Source: Flammulina velutipes (lineage: Eukaryota > Basidiomycota > Agaricomycetes > Agaricales > Physalacriaceae). Taken from it: a DNA stretch of 64,000 nt. The position numbers were made by a program, and so were the translations under genes. Where the stretch lies: the NCBI GenBank assembly GCA_011800155.1, contig CM022369.1, positions 2,294,001 through 2,358,000 on the forward strand, written 5' to 3'. This document shows positions 9,748 through 20,940 of the stretch, piece by piece. Numbering within the stretch: the first letter of the stretch is position 1; each line of letters begins with the position of its first letter. The notes below the pieces were generated by a model. That model was not told where the DNA came from. It saw only the letters and a list, made by a program, of their open reading frames with translations, and did no database searches.

Positions 9748-11280
9748 ATGACTACCACTCCGTCCAACAATCGCGCTTCACTTCTTGCTGGCCTTCGCAC
9801 CGGTGGCGTACGCTCTGCGTCGACTCACATTCCCCACACCGCCGCTCCCGGAGGCTCCTTCAATATCCAACGCTTTGCATCCCAGCACCACCACCAGTCT
9901 GTGTTTCCCGAAGAGGACGAGGATGACTTTATCGCAGACATGCCGCCCCAGGAGGTCTACGTTAACAAGCATTTCTCCCCAAACAGGCAGATGCCAGTGA
10001 CTGCCGCAGTCGACGGTCCCAACAACCGCTTTTCTCAGCACCAGCAGCGTGGAATGAACCCCAATAGCGTCCCCTTCACTCCTTCCTTCTCAAACAATAA
10101 CATGAACATGATGGGCCAGGCCGCCAATATGCAGACCCAGGCATTCCAGATGCAGATGATGCAGATGGAGATGTTGCGCCTTCAGGTACTTTCCCACTCA
10201 CTCTTCCTTTCAACTATACTCAATCGTTCTTCACAGGCCTTGCAAGCCCAGCAACTTCAAGCGGAGATTCTCGCGCAGGCTCAAGCGCAGGCCCAGGCCG
10301 ACAACCAGAAACGTCGGGCCAGCCTTGGATTTGCTCCACCCGCTTCAGCCGGCCCTGCATCAACTGGCTTTGACCTCCGTTCCGGCTCGCTCAGTGCGCA
10401 GATGCGCAGGTCTCGTCAGGATCAGAACTCAGCTCTGGGCGATGAGCCCATGACTGCAGCTCTTGGGGGTCGTTTTGGCAGCCGCGTTACCAGCCTCTCC
10501 GTCCCTCAGACTACCAGGCACACTGGAGAAGAAAACAACGGCGAAGTCCCTCCTACGCCTAGCGCCACCACTGTTATCAGCGGTGGAACATCTCTCGGAA
10601 ACACCGCCGGGACTAATAATGTTATTGTTAACGCTCCCGCATCAAAGTCGGACTCTGCCTCTTCTTGGAGGCGATCTGACAAGAACAACTCTGTGTTGAG
10701 AGGCAACCGCAACGCTTCTTCTCCCAGCGTCAAGGTCACGCCTCCTCCTCCCACCGTCGAGGAACAGCCACATGCCGCCCCTCCTGGCCTGGCTGCTCCA
10801 GCCAAGACCCGCCCCATCCCTCTTCGTTTCAGCCCTGCTGTGTCGCAGCCGATCCCCGCCGTCACTATCGACACCAGCGATAGCAATGACGACGACGCTG
10901 ATTCGACGAGCTCTTCCAAGTCAGGCTCTGGCAGTGGCTCGTCCCCAACCACCCCCCATTCGTCTTCCTCCAACGAGATGCCTCTCTCGCCGCGCGAAGA
11001 AGCAAGCAAGAAACTCTACGAAGGCTTAGGCATTGGTCGGCCTCGTTCCTCCAACTCTACCGCTAGCGGTGGCGTTGAAGTCGCGCCATCCGTCGAACAG
11101 ACATACGCCAACTACAGGATAGTTAGCAGTCAACCTACAAGGCAGCCCCGTGGGCCGCCTTCTGGAGCGGATGAGTTGGGACCGAAGAACTTTGCCACGC
11201 GTATTAGGCGCAAGGCCATTGGAGGGTTGGGGATGTTGATGGGTGCCCGGGAGAGGAGGGAACTTGTTGAGGTGTTTTGA
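9748..11280 (+). CDS. uncharacterised low-complexity protein, Gln/Met-rich coiled segment
   Basis: Function unknown. Two exons (9748-10185 and 10237-11280) give about 493 residues. The N-terminus is basic and Ser-rich, followed by an acidic patch (EEDEDDF), an Asn/Met/Gln-rich segment, and a likely helix of alternating Ala-Gln (QAQAQAQAD) that could self-associate. A long Ser/Thr/Pro-rich disordered tract with SP and TP sites follows. The most ordered part is the extreme C-terminus, KNFATRIRRKAIGGLGML, which looks conserved and amphipathic. Composition suggests a signalling or RNP scaffold, but no domain supports a function. The intron is 51 nt, in frame and without a stop. Confidence 0.75.
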   Translation: MTTTPSNNRASLLAGLRTGGVRSASTHIPHTAAPGGSFNIQRFASQHHHQSVFPEEDEDDFIADMPPQEVYVNKHFSPNRQMPVTAAVDGPNNRFSQHQQRGMNPNSVPFTPSFSNNNMNMMGQAANMQTQAFQMQMMQMEMLRLQVLSHSLFLSTILNRSSQALQAQQLQAEILAQAQAQAQADNQKRRASLGFAPPASAGPASTGFDLRSGSLSAQMRRSRQDQNSALGDEPMTAALGGRFGSRVTSLSVPQTTRHTGEENNGEVPPTPSATTVISGGTSLGNTAGTNNVIVNAPASKSDSASSWRRSDKNNSVLRGNRNASSPSVKVTPPPPTVEEQPHAAPPGLAAPAKTRPIPLRFSPAVSQPIPAVTIDTSDSNDDDADSTSSSKSGSGSGSSPTTPHSSSSNEMPLSPREEASKKLYEGLGIGRPRSSNSTASGGVEVAPSVEQTYANYRIVSSQPTRQPRGPPSGADELGPKNFATRIRRKAIGGLGMLMGARERRELVEVF

Positions 11281-11659
11281 TTGCGAGGGTGACTATTGCC
11301 CACTGGATGATGATTCACGAATTTTGTTCGAAGAGACTGGTCGAAAGATATTTATTTGTGGAGGTGGTGAATGTATAAGATGGAAACTCGTTCCTCTCCC
11401 TCCCCTCCCTTCCCCCTTTTTAGTTAGTTAGTGAGCTTGTATTACATACCTCGCCGTACACTCCTTCAGTTTTGAAGTTTCAACCAGCGATATTTCTGTA
11501 CATCTTGCTTTGTTTGAGCTTCTCGAATCTCGATCGATTGGTGAACGGTGATTGGTTCCGCTCGTCGGGCCGGAGCATCCGAGTAGATGAACCATGCGGC
11601 ATTCGATGCCTCATGTTGTTGGCGGATAGAGTTTGCTCAGAGTCTTCATCTGCTGAGCG
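11281..11659. other. intergenic region between two unknown genes
   Basis: Contains a C/T-rich run at about 11390-11425 (CCTCCCTCCCC type) likely in the 3' UTR of the preceding gene or the promoter of the next. No coding signal is seen. Confidence 0.4.
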
Positions 11660-13279
11660 ATGGCCTATGCAGGATATGCTCCGTTCAACTACGGACCAGC
11701 GCAGCAGCCCCCCAATCCGTACTTTAGTTTTCCCAAGACAAACTACAACCCATACCCCCAATCGTACGCTTCGACTCCCCGCTATGCCACGGGTGGTGGT
11801 GGCTACGTCCACCAAGGGACCCCAGCGGGATACGGAAACCAGGTGCCATTCCCCGGCACGACGACCCACCAATACAACCAGACCCCGTTCCCCCCTGCGC
11901 CCGCCAACTTTGCCACGGAAGCCAGTCCTGCCCCCTTCATTCCGCCCCCTCTAACAGAGCAAGATGCCAAACTGCACAGCTCCGCCAAAAAATCGCGCCA
12001 CCGCGACCGGACGAACTCCTCCCCCGGCGTGAACCCCCCTGGGCTGCCGATGAAGTCTGCGATGAAGCGAGCCTCGACTCAAGTCGTTCCCCCGGGCAGT
12101 GCTGCTGTGGACAGGAAACGCACGCCGAGCTTTGGGAGCAAGCAGCACCCGCAGAGCGGCTCGCCCTTGACGCGGACGCGCACAAAGTCAGACGTCAAAG
12201 CGTCCTTGTTCGATTTGGCCTCTGAGATGGAAAAGTTTGAGTCAAGTAAGCCACGTTCTTCGAGTTCGCGTCGCGATCGCGCCTGATGAAGTCTTGGCAG
12301 ACTATATGTTCGTGTCGTTCCAAGGGAACAGCGAGTTCCTAGTCGAGTTTGCGACGACTGCTGCGATGAAGGAGATCAAGGCGCATCTGTTGCGCATATG
12401 GAAGGAGGGCATGGAGGACGAGCCACGCAAGGGTCCTAATCTGCACATCAAGTTTCGCGGTACACCTTGGAATATGTCGGGCCCACATAAAACGCAGTAA
12501 ACTCCCTTCATCCGCCTGGCATTGCACGTCTAACCGGTGATTTTTGCCAGAGCTTGGGACATGATTGTTACCATCTTTCGAATATTTGCTCTTCGGGTGG
12601 GCGACGAGCTCTTCTACTTTCCCACACACTAACAATGGTCTAAAGGGCTACGGGCTCGCATCTGTTATCAATCTTGGTTATCCAGTACGTCTTCTCCCAT
12701 CTCTGATATGATATCCATCTAAAGTCCTTTCCCAGCCTCCAAAACTGGTGTTCTGCAAACAACCTCGTGACAACAGCACTGGTTTCTTCCTCGTCTTCTT
12801 CTCCAAGAACGGTTTCCGTGTCAACTTGATCCACCCCCCACAAGCTATCGACCAAATGGTGGTTTCCACGCTGAACAAAGCCTTCCCCGGATTTATAGAA
12901 CGCAACGAGATGGTCGACAATATTCGCTCGATCGAGCTTTCTCGGGAAGCACAGAAAAGTCGTGCATTGCATTCTCTAATTGTGGGGAGCAATATGCTAA
13001 TAGATCTCTCTAGGAAGTCGCAAGATATTGGATATTCCTTCTCGAGGTTCGATCTCCCGCCCTCTATCCGGACACTCACTGACTCGTTCTCTAGAATACA
13101 CTGTGGACGCGAGCTATTTCCTGATACGGGTCCTTAATGCAATAACTGAGATACGGACATACCGCCTCGAGTGCACCCTCCCACTCGGTGCATCCTCAAC
13201 ATGGCCTGGGACAACGCGGACATCAGAAATTGGGACACAGAAGGAGATTTATGTTTTTAGCGGGATGGAGCCTACCTAG
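11660..13279 (+). CDS. uncharacterised Agaricomycete-type protein
   Basis: I do not recognise the family. Seven exons keep one frame: 11660-12245, 12301-12496, 12551-12596, 12646-12684, 12736-12958, 13014-13046 and 13095-13279. The first 195 residues are Pro/Tyr/Gly-rich (prion-like at the start, MAYAGYAPFNYGP) and then basic. A folded C-terminal domain follows: YMFVSFQGNSEFLVEFAT, an amphipathic helix with LLRIWKEGMEDE, then a second unit with KLVFCK and FFLVFFSKNGFRVNLIHPP. The 33-nt sixth exon is required to keep phase. Low-complexity N-terminus plus a globular C-terminus is common in lineage-specific fungal proteins; the role is unknown. Confidence 0.7.
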
Positions 13280-13458
13280 CTAGTGTAATCATGCTAGGCT
13301 GTGTATTTATTGTACTTGTACATGCTATCTGTTGTGTTTGTATTTTAAAACAACGAGTGAGTGAGCCAGAGTAGAGCGAGGGCTATTGCCGACGCTATGA
13401 ACCCACGCGTCACGTAAGCGACGTCTGCCTTTCCGAACTCCCATCGCCGTCCCCAGCC

Positions 13459-14051
13459 ATGGCCACTTTTTTTACTTGGATGAGGTCTCCCGCTGCTCGG
13501 GAATACTTTTTCAGTGCGCACTGTCTCTTTCTCTGCCTACAAAAGTACTGACCGCCTGCAGGTACCCACTTCTGGGGACCCGTGCGTATTACACCCCAAT
13601 GCTTTATCATTCCAACCCACATGCATTTCCATCCAGATTGCAAACTGGGGTCTCCCGCTCGCTGCCATCGCGGACCTCTCAAAGGATGAAGAGTTCATCT
13701 CTGGCACGATGACCACGACGTTGATGTGTTACTCGTACGTTTCTGTTGCAATGACTTGTTTCTCTCACTGACGTCGCGCCTCAAGCTTGGTGTTTATGCG
13801 GTTTGGTACGCTCGACAGGCATGGTACGCCCCCAGATTACTCACAGTTCAACAGCATGGGCCGTCAAGCCGCGCAACTACCTGCTTTTCGCATGTCATAC
13901 GACCAACGCCATCACCCAAGGTGTACAAGACGCCCGCTTCGTGAACTACTGGTACAACGGCGGACGGGAGAAGAAACTTGGGCTCACTGGGGCCAAGGGC
14001 CCAGTCACCGAGGCCATCGAGGCAGCCAAGGATCTCAAGAAAAACCCATAG
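13459..14051 (+). CDS. MPC1: mitochondrial pyruvate carrier subunit 1
   Basis: MPC1 forms a heterodimer with MPC2/3 in the inner mitochondrial membrane and imports pyruvate. Five exons (13459-13513, 13562-13581, 13637-13734, 13786-13805, 13855-14051) give 129 residues, the usual length. Conserved segments: [28 protein letters not shown], the first membrane span with [18 protein letters not shown], and [15 protein letters not shown]. The C-terminal tail after NYWYNGG is Lys-rich. Two of the exons are only 20 nt. The partner MPC2 is not in this window. Confidence 0.96.
13562..13581 (+). other. 20-nt exon of MPC1
   Basis: Encodes the THFWGP turn. Acceptor CTGCAG|GT and donor CCC|GTGCGT; removing it breaks the frame. 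Confidence 0.8.
13786..13805 (+). other. second 20-nt exon of MPC1
   Basis: Encodes LVFMRF in the first membrane span. Acceptor CTCAAG and donor G|GTACGC; required for frame. Confidence 0.8.
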
Positions 14052-14115
14052 ACACACGCGCCTTGCCAGCTATATCTTCTCTATACTTAATAGAACATGC
14101 TAAAACCAAACGATG

Positions 14116-17100
14116 CTACCAGAACCCATCATCGTCCCCGCCGCCCTTCTTGTTCTTCCCACTACTTTGCGCTAACGCTTGATTCTGGTACATTTCTGCA
14201 ACCTGCTCCGAACCCGTCGCGTCGTCGGCATCCTTGTCATCCCGAATCCGGATGAAACGGGGGAACCGCAAGGATATGCCTCTGTCGTCCACCTATTTCG
14301 AGTCAGTATACTGGTCTGCACGCATTCCGAAAAACGTACCAAACCCTGTCCGGCTGTATACACGGGACTCAGACTCAGATCAGCCGTCAGCACCTCCCAA
14401 ACAATCTTGGGCTCAAACCACACGTCAGGCTTCGCCCCACCAATCTTCACGTCACCCCGCACTTTCGTCAACTCCAAAGGCTGAAGGAGATCGTACATGG
14501 TCTGGAGGACCTCCTCAGAAAACCCAGTACCAATCTTGCAGATCGTTTGGAATTCTTCCGAGTCGCTGTCATAACATGCCAGTAGGAAAGCCCCGTAGAC
14601 GTTGGTCCGCTTGCCCTTGCCATAATACCCGCCCACAACGACGAGATCCAGAGAGTCGCCGACACCCGCCAGATAGTCTTTCTTGAGCTACAATTCCCCA
14701 CAAGATCAGTCGACGAACGTCTAAATATGACTTCACGCACCTTTAACCAGTTTACACTCCTCCGACTCGGCTCGTAGAAACTAGCATTCGTGTCCAGCAT
14801 CTTCACCATTAAGCCTTCACAGCCATCCTTCACACTTTCTTCCATGAAAGCCTGAATCGCATCGGTCGTATCGCCATCTGACGATTTCGCAAAGTCAAAT
14901 TCTCCATGAACGGGGATAAAATGTTCCCTCAGCAACTCCCGACGCTCATGCAGTGACTTGTGTAACAAGGGCTATAAATGCAATTGTATAAGCAATAGCA
15001 CCACGGAAACAGGACAGACAGATTTACCTCGCCGTTGAGGTATAACAGGTCGAATGCAAATAGACAGACGCGGACTTGGATATCCTCCACTTTGACATCC
15101 TTACGCTTACGCCGGCTGAGTTCTTGAAACGGTAGGATTTTGCCAGTGGTATGATCGAATGCGACCGCTTCCGTGTCCAGGACGAACGACTTGGTCGTGT
15201 CTTTGATACACTACTCAAGTAAGCTTACGAAAAGCAAAACAGCAACAGGCAAACCTTTGGCAATTGCTCAACCAGATCCGGATACTTCTTACTCATGTCT
15301 TCAGAATTCCGACTAAAGACAGCAACAGTTCCGTCATCCAATTTGTGTACCTAGCCATAGTCAGTGCATGTAATCGCACGGGTAGATGCGTACAATACCT
15401 GTGCTCGCTCGCCATCGTATTTGTACTCGCAAGTAAATCTCTTGTTTTCGAATCGATCTAGCACTTCACCAATAGCTTTGGTCGGCTTTGCCAACATAGG
15501 CTTTAGCGGCACTCCTGGCGTCAACTTGCAGTGTTCTGCAATGCCGTCTAAACCATGCTCTAGTAAAGCTGGGATCACCTTGTCGTACGATGGGAGTTCA
15601 CTGTGATGCACGTTAAACATTGACACCAATCACTGGGAAGAACCTGACCTGTAAACACTTTTCATGATATTTGCGCCTTCTTCCAGTCTCGATGCGAACT
15701 TTTCCTCACTCCATTTCTTTCCGGAACGCTCCTTCTCCGCGAGAACTGCTGCGTGAGAGAGTGACACGAGCACAGACCGCTCTGCATTGCCTATACGAAG
15801 CTTTCCCTCTAACGAGCGGACAATGTACTTGGCCTCGAAGTGTTGACAGGCAGCTAATAGCTTGGTTATGATATTGACCTTCTTGTTCTGGGACTGAACC
15901 AAGAATGAGGACACGCGCAAAGAAGATGGTTGCATGAATACTAACCGAATGGCCTGAACTCAAGGCGATCTCCTTGAGATTGGAGAACACATAAGGGATG
16001 GTCAGAGCTTTGGGTTTTGCGAGCGTCTTTTGTCGGTTCTTCGAATTCTGTATTTGATGTGTTAGGGAAGGATGCAGAAAATTAGGGTCTTCTGTTCGTA
16101 CCATGGCCACGAGTCCCAAATCACCTTCCTTCTTCAATTCTGCTTTAATTGTCTGGAGACTTCGTCCCGTTGACTCCCCAATTGCCTTGATCAATATGCT
16201 TTCACCAATACCCAACTCAATACCAATATAATCGGGGCTAAGCTGGAGAGAAGCATTAGTATATTCTCCCATAAAGGTTGACCAATCCTCACCCTGTTTA
16301 TACACAGATAAATGGCTTGCAACAGTGACTGGTAATTGCCAGCACTTCGCTGTATAACCAACAAAAGGAATGAGGTAAGGAGAGCAGTCTTCTCGAGGCG
16401 CTTAGTTGTTGCTTCGATCATGGAGAATACATTGCTTAGTGCAGCGTACGGAACACTACAAAGAGTAGTATTAGCATTCTGGCGCTTGCAAAGGTTGACA
16501 CATACGGTTCCCCGTCCTTCCATCCCCCCTTGATGTCCACATCTGCCACCTTGGACAGTGCTGTCATTGCACTGCGGGACACCCGTCAGTTTATGTATTG
16601 AACAGGTAATGAATAGTTCACCTCTTCGAAGCGGCCGTGCCTGTGACAGCGGCCATAGGTTCGTCCTCGTCCTCGTCAATAAGTTCATCCTCGCCTTCAT
16701 CGTCGCTGGGCGCAGGTGAGCTGTCCGGTGGTGGTGCAGCAGGAACAGCCTTGGCCTTGGATGCGGCTTTAGAAGATGTGGCCTTGGGTTTTGATTTGGA
16801 GGATTTCGGAGTTGCAGCAGGTGATGAAGGAGCGCTAGATGACGCCGCTAAGACGGACTTAGCATGTTTATGATAGATGGATGCCACGCCACGTACCCTT
16901 CTTCGGGACAACCTCGTCTTCATCATCAGAGTCCACGACTCGTCTCCGTTTAGCGTTCCGAGCGTTCTCTGTATCAATGTGAAGACGGGAGTAACGACGC
17001 GATGATTAGCGTACCCGCTGGTGGAGGCGCGACTTCCTTTCGTTTCGAGCTCTCGGCTGGGTCATCGTGAGCTGAGCGCTATCGAGACGCGACAAATACG

Positions 17101-17370
17101 CGTACCTTTTGCCTCAGTGTTTGTATCGACGACCATAGCATTCTTATCCTTCGAAGACGCGTCGGGTTGCGCCTTCTTCTTGCCCCACATTTCCTTGAGG
17201 TTCGATTGCTGAGGCGGTGCTGGCTTGACGGATGGTGGCATTTCAAAGAACTTTCCTGAATGCAATAGCAACGTTAGATAGACACAAGTGATACCCAGCA
17301 GAAACGAACCTAGTGTTTGTTGACGGCCCATGAGAAACGGTCGAAAGCGTGTAAGGAGAACGCGTGACAT
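14116..17370 (-). CDS. LIG1: ATP-dependent DNA ligase I (Cdc9/Cdc17 type)
   Basis: Seals Okazaki fragments and repair nicks. The N-terminus has a PCNA-binding PIP box QQTLGKFF, split by an intron, then an acidic/basic disordered region with Ser/Ala/Pro-rich tracts. The DNA-binding domain follows, then the adenylation domain with the nucleotidyl-Lys motif [11 protein letters not shown] (about 15400-15445), [15 protein letters not shown] and the OB-fold [24 protein letters not shown]. The conserved [13 protein letters not shown] block and a short Gly/Asp tail ending in FW close the protein. At least a dozen short exons are needed. Two in-frame ATGs, 17370 and 17331, precede the PIP box; see findings. 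It shares a 379-bp divergent promoter with uS17, which contains a CCAAT box near 17429. Confidence 0.95.
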
Positions 17371-17749
17371 AACGTCACCGGTGACATTCGGCCCGAGTGA
17401 AATATTGCGCCACCGAATCAGGGCTCAGCCAATGACAAGACGGAGCACAATAAAATACCTCAAATGCTAAAGGATGGGGATGATTCAAAGTGAAAGCGTA
17501 AATTCAACTAGGATAATATTCTTGTAATAGGTGAGATGGGCTTTGGATACCCAGGCAATTACGGTGAGCGCGCAAACTAGAGTGAGAATTTATGAACCAC
17601 TAAGATGTGGCAGTGCACTCGGCAATGTCCGAGGACTGTACAGTTTTAAAAATTGGCTTTGCGAACGGATTTTGCAAACAGGCGTCAACAGTCCGCCAAA
17701 AGTTCAGTGTCAAGCCGCCCTCGCCAGTCCCCTCGACGACCTCAAGACC
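17371..17749. promoter_or_regulatory. divergent promoter of DNA ligase and uS17
   Basis: Both genes start at the edges of this 379-bp gap. A CCAAT motif is at 17429-17433. No clear TATA box serves either gene and no coding frame is convincing. Confidence 0.5.
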
Positions 17750-18474
17750 ATGGCTGAACAGGTGCCGTTATACCTCCAAACTCTGCTGGTGTCATGCTGA
17801 ACCTATGCTCTCTTTGATAGATTGAGAAGGCTTTCCAAAAGCAGCCCATTTTCCAAAACGCAAAGGCGCGCGGTGCGTCCTATAGTGATTAACAGCATCG
17901 GACGAGTTCTCATGGATATTGCACAGTTGGCCGGAAGATCGTAACAAAGGAGAAGCGCTGGTACAAGGATGTCGGACTTGGCTTCAAGACACCTCAAGAA
18001 GCGATCAACGGCACTTACATTGGTGCGTGCACTGCGACACTTGCAATCGCCAAAACTCATCCACTGTGCAGACAAGAAATGCCCCTTCACTGGCGAGATC
18101 TCTATCCGTGGCCGTATTCTGACCGGCAAGGTTGTGTCTACTAAAATGACCCGCACTGTGATCATCCGTCGTGATTATCTGCACTACATTCCAAAATACA
18201 GTGCGTGGACCGCGCAGATGTGTTGGATGGAAAGCTGATAAATGAACAGACCGTTACGAGAAGCGTCACAAGAACCTGGCTGTGCACGTATCGCCTGCCT
18301 TCCGTGTGGAAATTGGCGACACCGTCACTGTTGGTGGGTGGCGCAGTGATAACTGTCGTATTAATCTAATGTTGTTTCGTAGGTCAATGCCGGCCATTAT
18401 CCAAGACGGTGCGCTTCAACGTGTTGAGGGTGAGCAGGAACAAGGCGGCTGCAAAGGCATTCAACAAGTTCTAG
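17750..18474 (+). CDS. RPS11: 40S ribosomal protein S11 (uS17)
   Basis: Primary 16S/18S-binding small-subunit protein. Six exons (17750-17761, 17821-17872, 17927-18022, 18072-18200, 18250-18333, 18383-18474) give 154 residues, close to the usual 155-158. Conserved parts: [26 protein letters not shown], the [18 protein letters not shown]-fold core, [21 protein letters not shown], and [20 protein letters not shown]. The first coding exon is only 12 nt (MAEQ), common for ribosomal genes with a start next to an intron. Confidence 0.97.
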
Positions 18475-18748
18475 GGTAGCTGCAGGATAATATTCTACGT
18501 TGTATGTTTGCGCTATGCTATGAGCCCCATGACAAGCCTTGTGCTAAAGTAGTGTGATGGCCGTGGTCGCTTGTAAATTGAATTTTGCCAAGTGCTTACG
18601 TTTCCAAATATGGCAAGATCCTAATATGTGACACGGCGTGCAGTCGTCCTGATTGTTGTTACTCCCAAGTCGTCGATTCTTGTCTTTGCCCGCCGCCGTC
18701 GTCGTCGTCGCCACCGTCGTTCTCGCAGACGCACACCATCCTTTCTAG

Positions 18749-20518
18749 TCGTCGCCGACATCAGTTGCAACACTGGCGCCAACACTTCTTTCCGTATTCA
18801 CCAGTCGGCTCAGCAAGGGCAGACCGTCGTCGCCACAACCACCTGGGACGCCGCCACAGGGTGCCCAGTCAACGTCCAAAAAGTCCAAGAAGGCTATCAA
18901 GGACAAGGACAGACAGCCCGACGCCCCAACTCCAGATGCTGTAGTCGAGCAGGCAAAGACTCCACAGGCGAGTCTGTCGCGCTCGTCGGGCTCAGAGCCT
19001 GCAAGCAAGGCAAACGGAATCGAGTCGAGCACGAATGGCTCAGCAGCCGCCCCATCGCTGAGCATTAAAGTCTCCAACGCCGACGATGTTCCCTCTGGGA
19101 ATAACGGCGTATCAAACCCCTCTTCGACCACCGAACAGTCCCTGCTACCACCTATCATTCCCCCGTCGCCACAATCCGTATCCGCAACGCTGCCTTCAAA
19201 GCCGTCTCCGGCGCCGCTCGACATCCCCGCAACCCAAACTATTCTATCCAATAACAGCAGCAACAGCAGCAGCAACAATAGCAACAATCCCTTCACCCCC
19301 GGATCGGCTTCCAGCAACGGACTCCAGGCAGATGGCTTCCCCAGCTCCAAACCGCGGCCTTTTGATGTCGACGACATGATACAGCGGCTACTTGACGTCG
19401 GATACACAGGCAAAATCAGCAAATCTCTCTGTCTCAAAAACAACGAGATCACTTCCATCTGTCTTGCAGCGCGCGAAGTCTTTCTCAGCCAACCCACCCT
19501 CGTCGAACTCTCTCCGCCCGTCAAGATTGTTGGCGACGTTCATGGCCAGTACTCGGACCTCATTCGGTTGTTCGAAATGTGTGGTTTCCCTCCCGCCGCC
19601 AATTATCTTTTCCTTGGCGATTATGTCGACCGTGGCAAGCAAAGCCTCGAAACTATTCTCCTCCTTCTCTGTTACAAGATCAAATACCCGGAGAACTTCT
19701 TCTTGTTGAGAGGGAACCACGAATGCGCCAACGTCACACGGGGTGGGTAGCATCTTCCACCTTTTGTGATACGCGACTAATTGCCATCATACAGTGTACG
19801 GTTTCTATGACGAGTGCAAACGACGGTGTAACATCAAGACCTGGAAGACCTTCATTGACGTCTTCAACTGCTTGCCCATTGCTGCAATTGTCGCGGCCAA
19901 GATATTCTGCGTTCACGGCGGGCTTTCACCTTCACTTCATTCAATGGAGGACATAAGGAGGATCCAACGACCCACAGATGTCCCCGACTATGGCCTTCTC
20001 AACGACCTGTTATGGTCAGATCCATCAGATACCGCTTTGGACTGGGAGGACAACGAACGAGGCGTGAGCTACTGCTTCGGCAAAGCCATCATCAACGAAT
20101 TCCTCGGCCGCTACGATATGGACTTGATATGTCGAGCGCATATGGTCGTAGAGGATGGCTACGAATTCTGGAATGATCGAACACTGGTCACCGTTTTTAG
20201 CGCGCCGAACTATTGTGGTGGTATGTCCTTCTTCTTCGCTATTGTGTTGGATTGGCGCTAATTGTCCTTCCAGAATTTGACAATTACGGAGCCTGCATGA
20301 GGCATGTGTTTTGGTCATCTTCTCGTCGTCGGCTGACCAACCTTCTCTTTCTATCAGCGTGTCTGAGGACCTGTTATGTGCCTTTGAACTGTTGAAACCA
20401 CTAGATGGCGCCGCCTTACGGAAGGAAATGACCAAAGCTAAGCGGAAAAGGTGCGTTTTATATTGAGCTCATGTGCCAGTCGTATAACTCGTTTTATAGT
20501 ATGGTCACCGCTGCATAA
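18749..20518 (+). CDS. PPZ1: PPZ-type serine/threonine protein phosphatase (5' exon unresolved)
   Basis: PPZ is a PP1-like metallophosphatase that controls cation homeostasis and cell wall integrity in fungi. The catalytic domain is complete: [42 protein letters not shown] and [12 protein letters not shown], with the PPZ-specific sequence around [15 protein letters not shown]. About 200 residues of Ser/Pro/Asn-rich disorder precede it. The open frame begins at 18749 after a stop at 18746; 18748 looks like an acceptor (TTTCTAG), so a first exon should lie between 18475 and 18740, but no ATG giving the Met-Gly myristoylation start was found. Introns lie at 19743-19794, 20221-20273, 20302-20357 (GC-AG) and about 20452-20499; the last exon adds the end MVTAA. 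Confidence 0.88.
20302..20357 (+). other. GC-AG intron in the PPZ gene
   Basis: Donor GAG|GCATGT and acceptor TATCAG, 56 nt. It restores [18 protein letters not shown], which is nearly invariant in PP1/PPZ. The nearby GT donor at 20308 would give a stop after two codons. Confidence 0.8.
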
Positions 20519-20940
20519 TTTTACGACATCCACGGGGGGCTTGGCTATATACGAATATAATGTTAGGCGTCGTTGGCGTCGGGAGCCTTGATACCGATTG
20601 TGGATTGTGATCATGTTCTGGGCGCCCTTGCATTTGACGATATGGAGGAGCTCTAGATCCCTGCTTTCAGCCTGACAACCCCTTGGCCATCGCCCTATTC
20701 TCGAGAGCATATTCATTCCTTTATTTTGCATTCTGTAATCATACTTTGTTCTCTTTCGGTACCCTATAGGTTCATTTGCTGTCGTCGATCGTTTACCGCG
20801 ATGTTTCTGCCATCTTCTCATTTCACGGGTTGGGACTTATTTATTCATATAATGAAAAGACGTTCCCAAACTCTACAGGTTGAGATATTGGTATTAAAAG
20901 TACTTGTACTGCATTAGACAATGTATAGAGCGATTAGTGT
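20519..20940. other. convergent intergenic region
   Basis: 3' ends of the PPZ gene (+) and the SLC35F-like gene (-). Nothing else recognised. Confidence 0.5.

Noticed and set aside
10506..11009. 167-codon open frame on the minus strand
   Set aside because: It mirrors the Ser/Thr/Pro-rich exon of the plus-strand gene; reverse reading of such codons gives long Glu/Leu frames by chance.
18745..19524. 259-codon minus-strand frame with poly-Leu
   Set aside because: Shadow of the poly-Asn/Ser tract of the PPZ N-terminus; no start context or homology.
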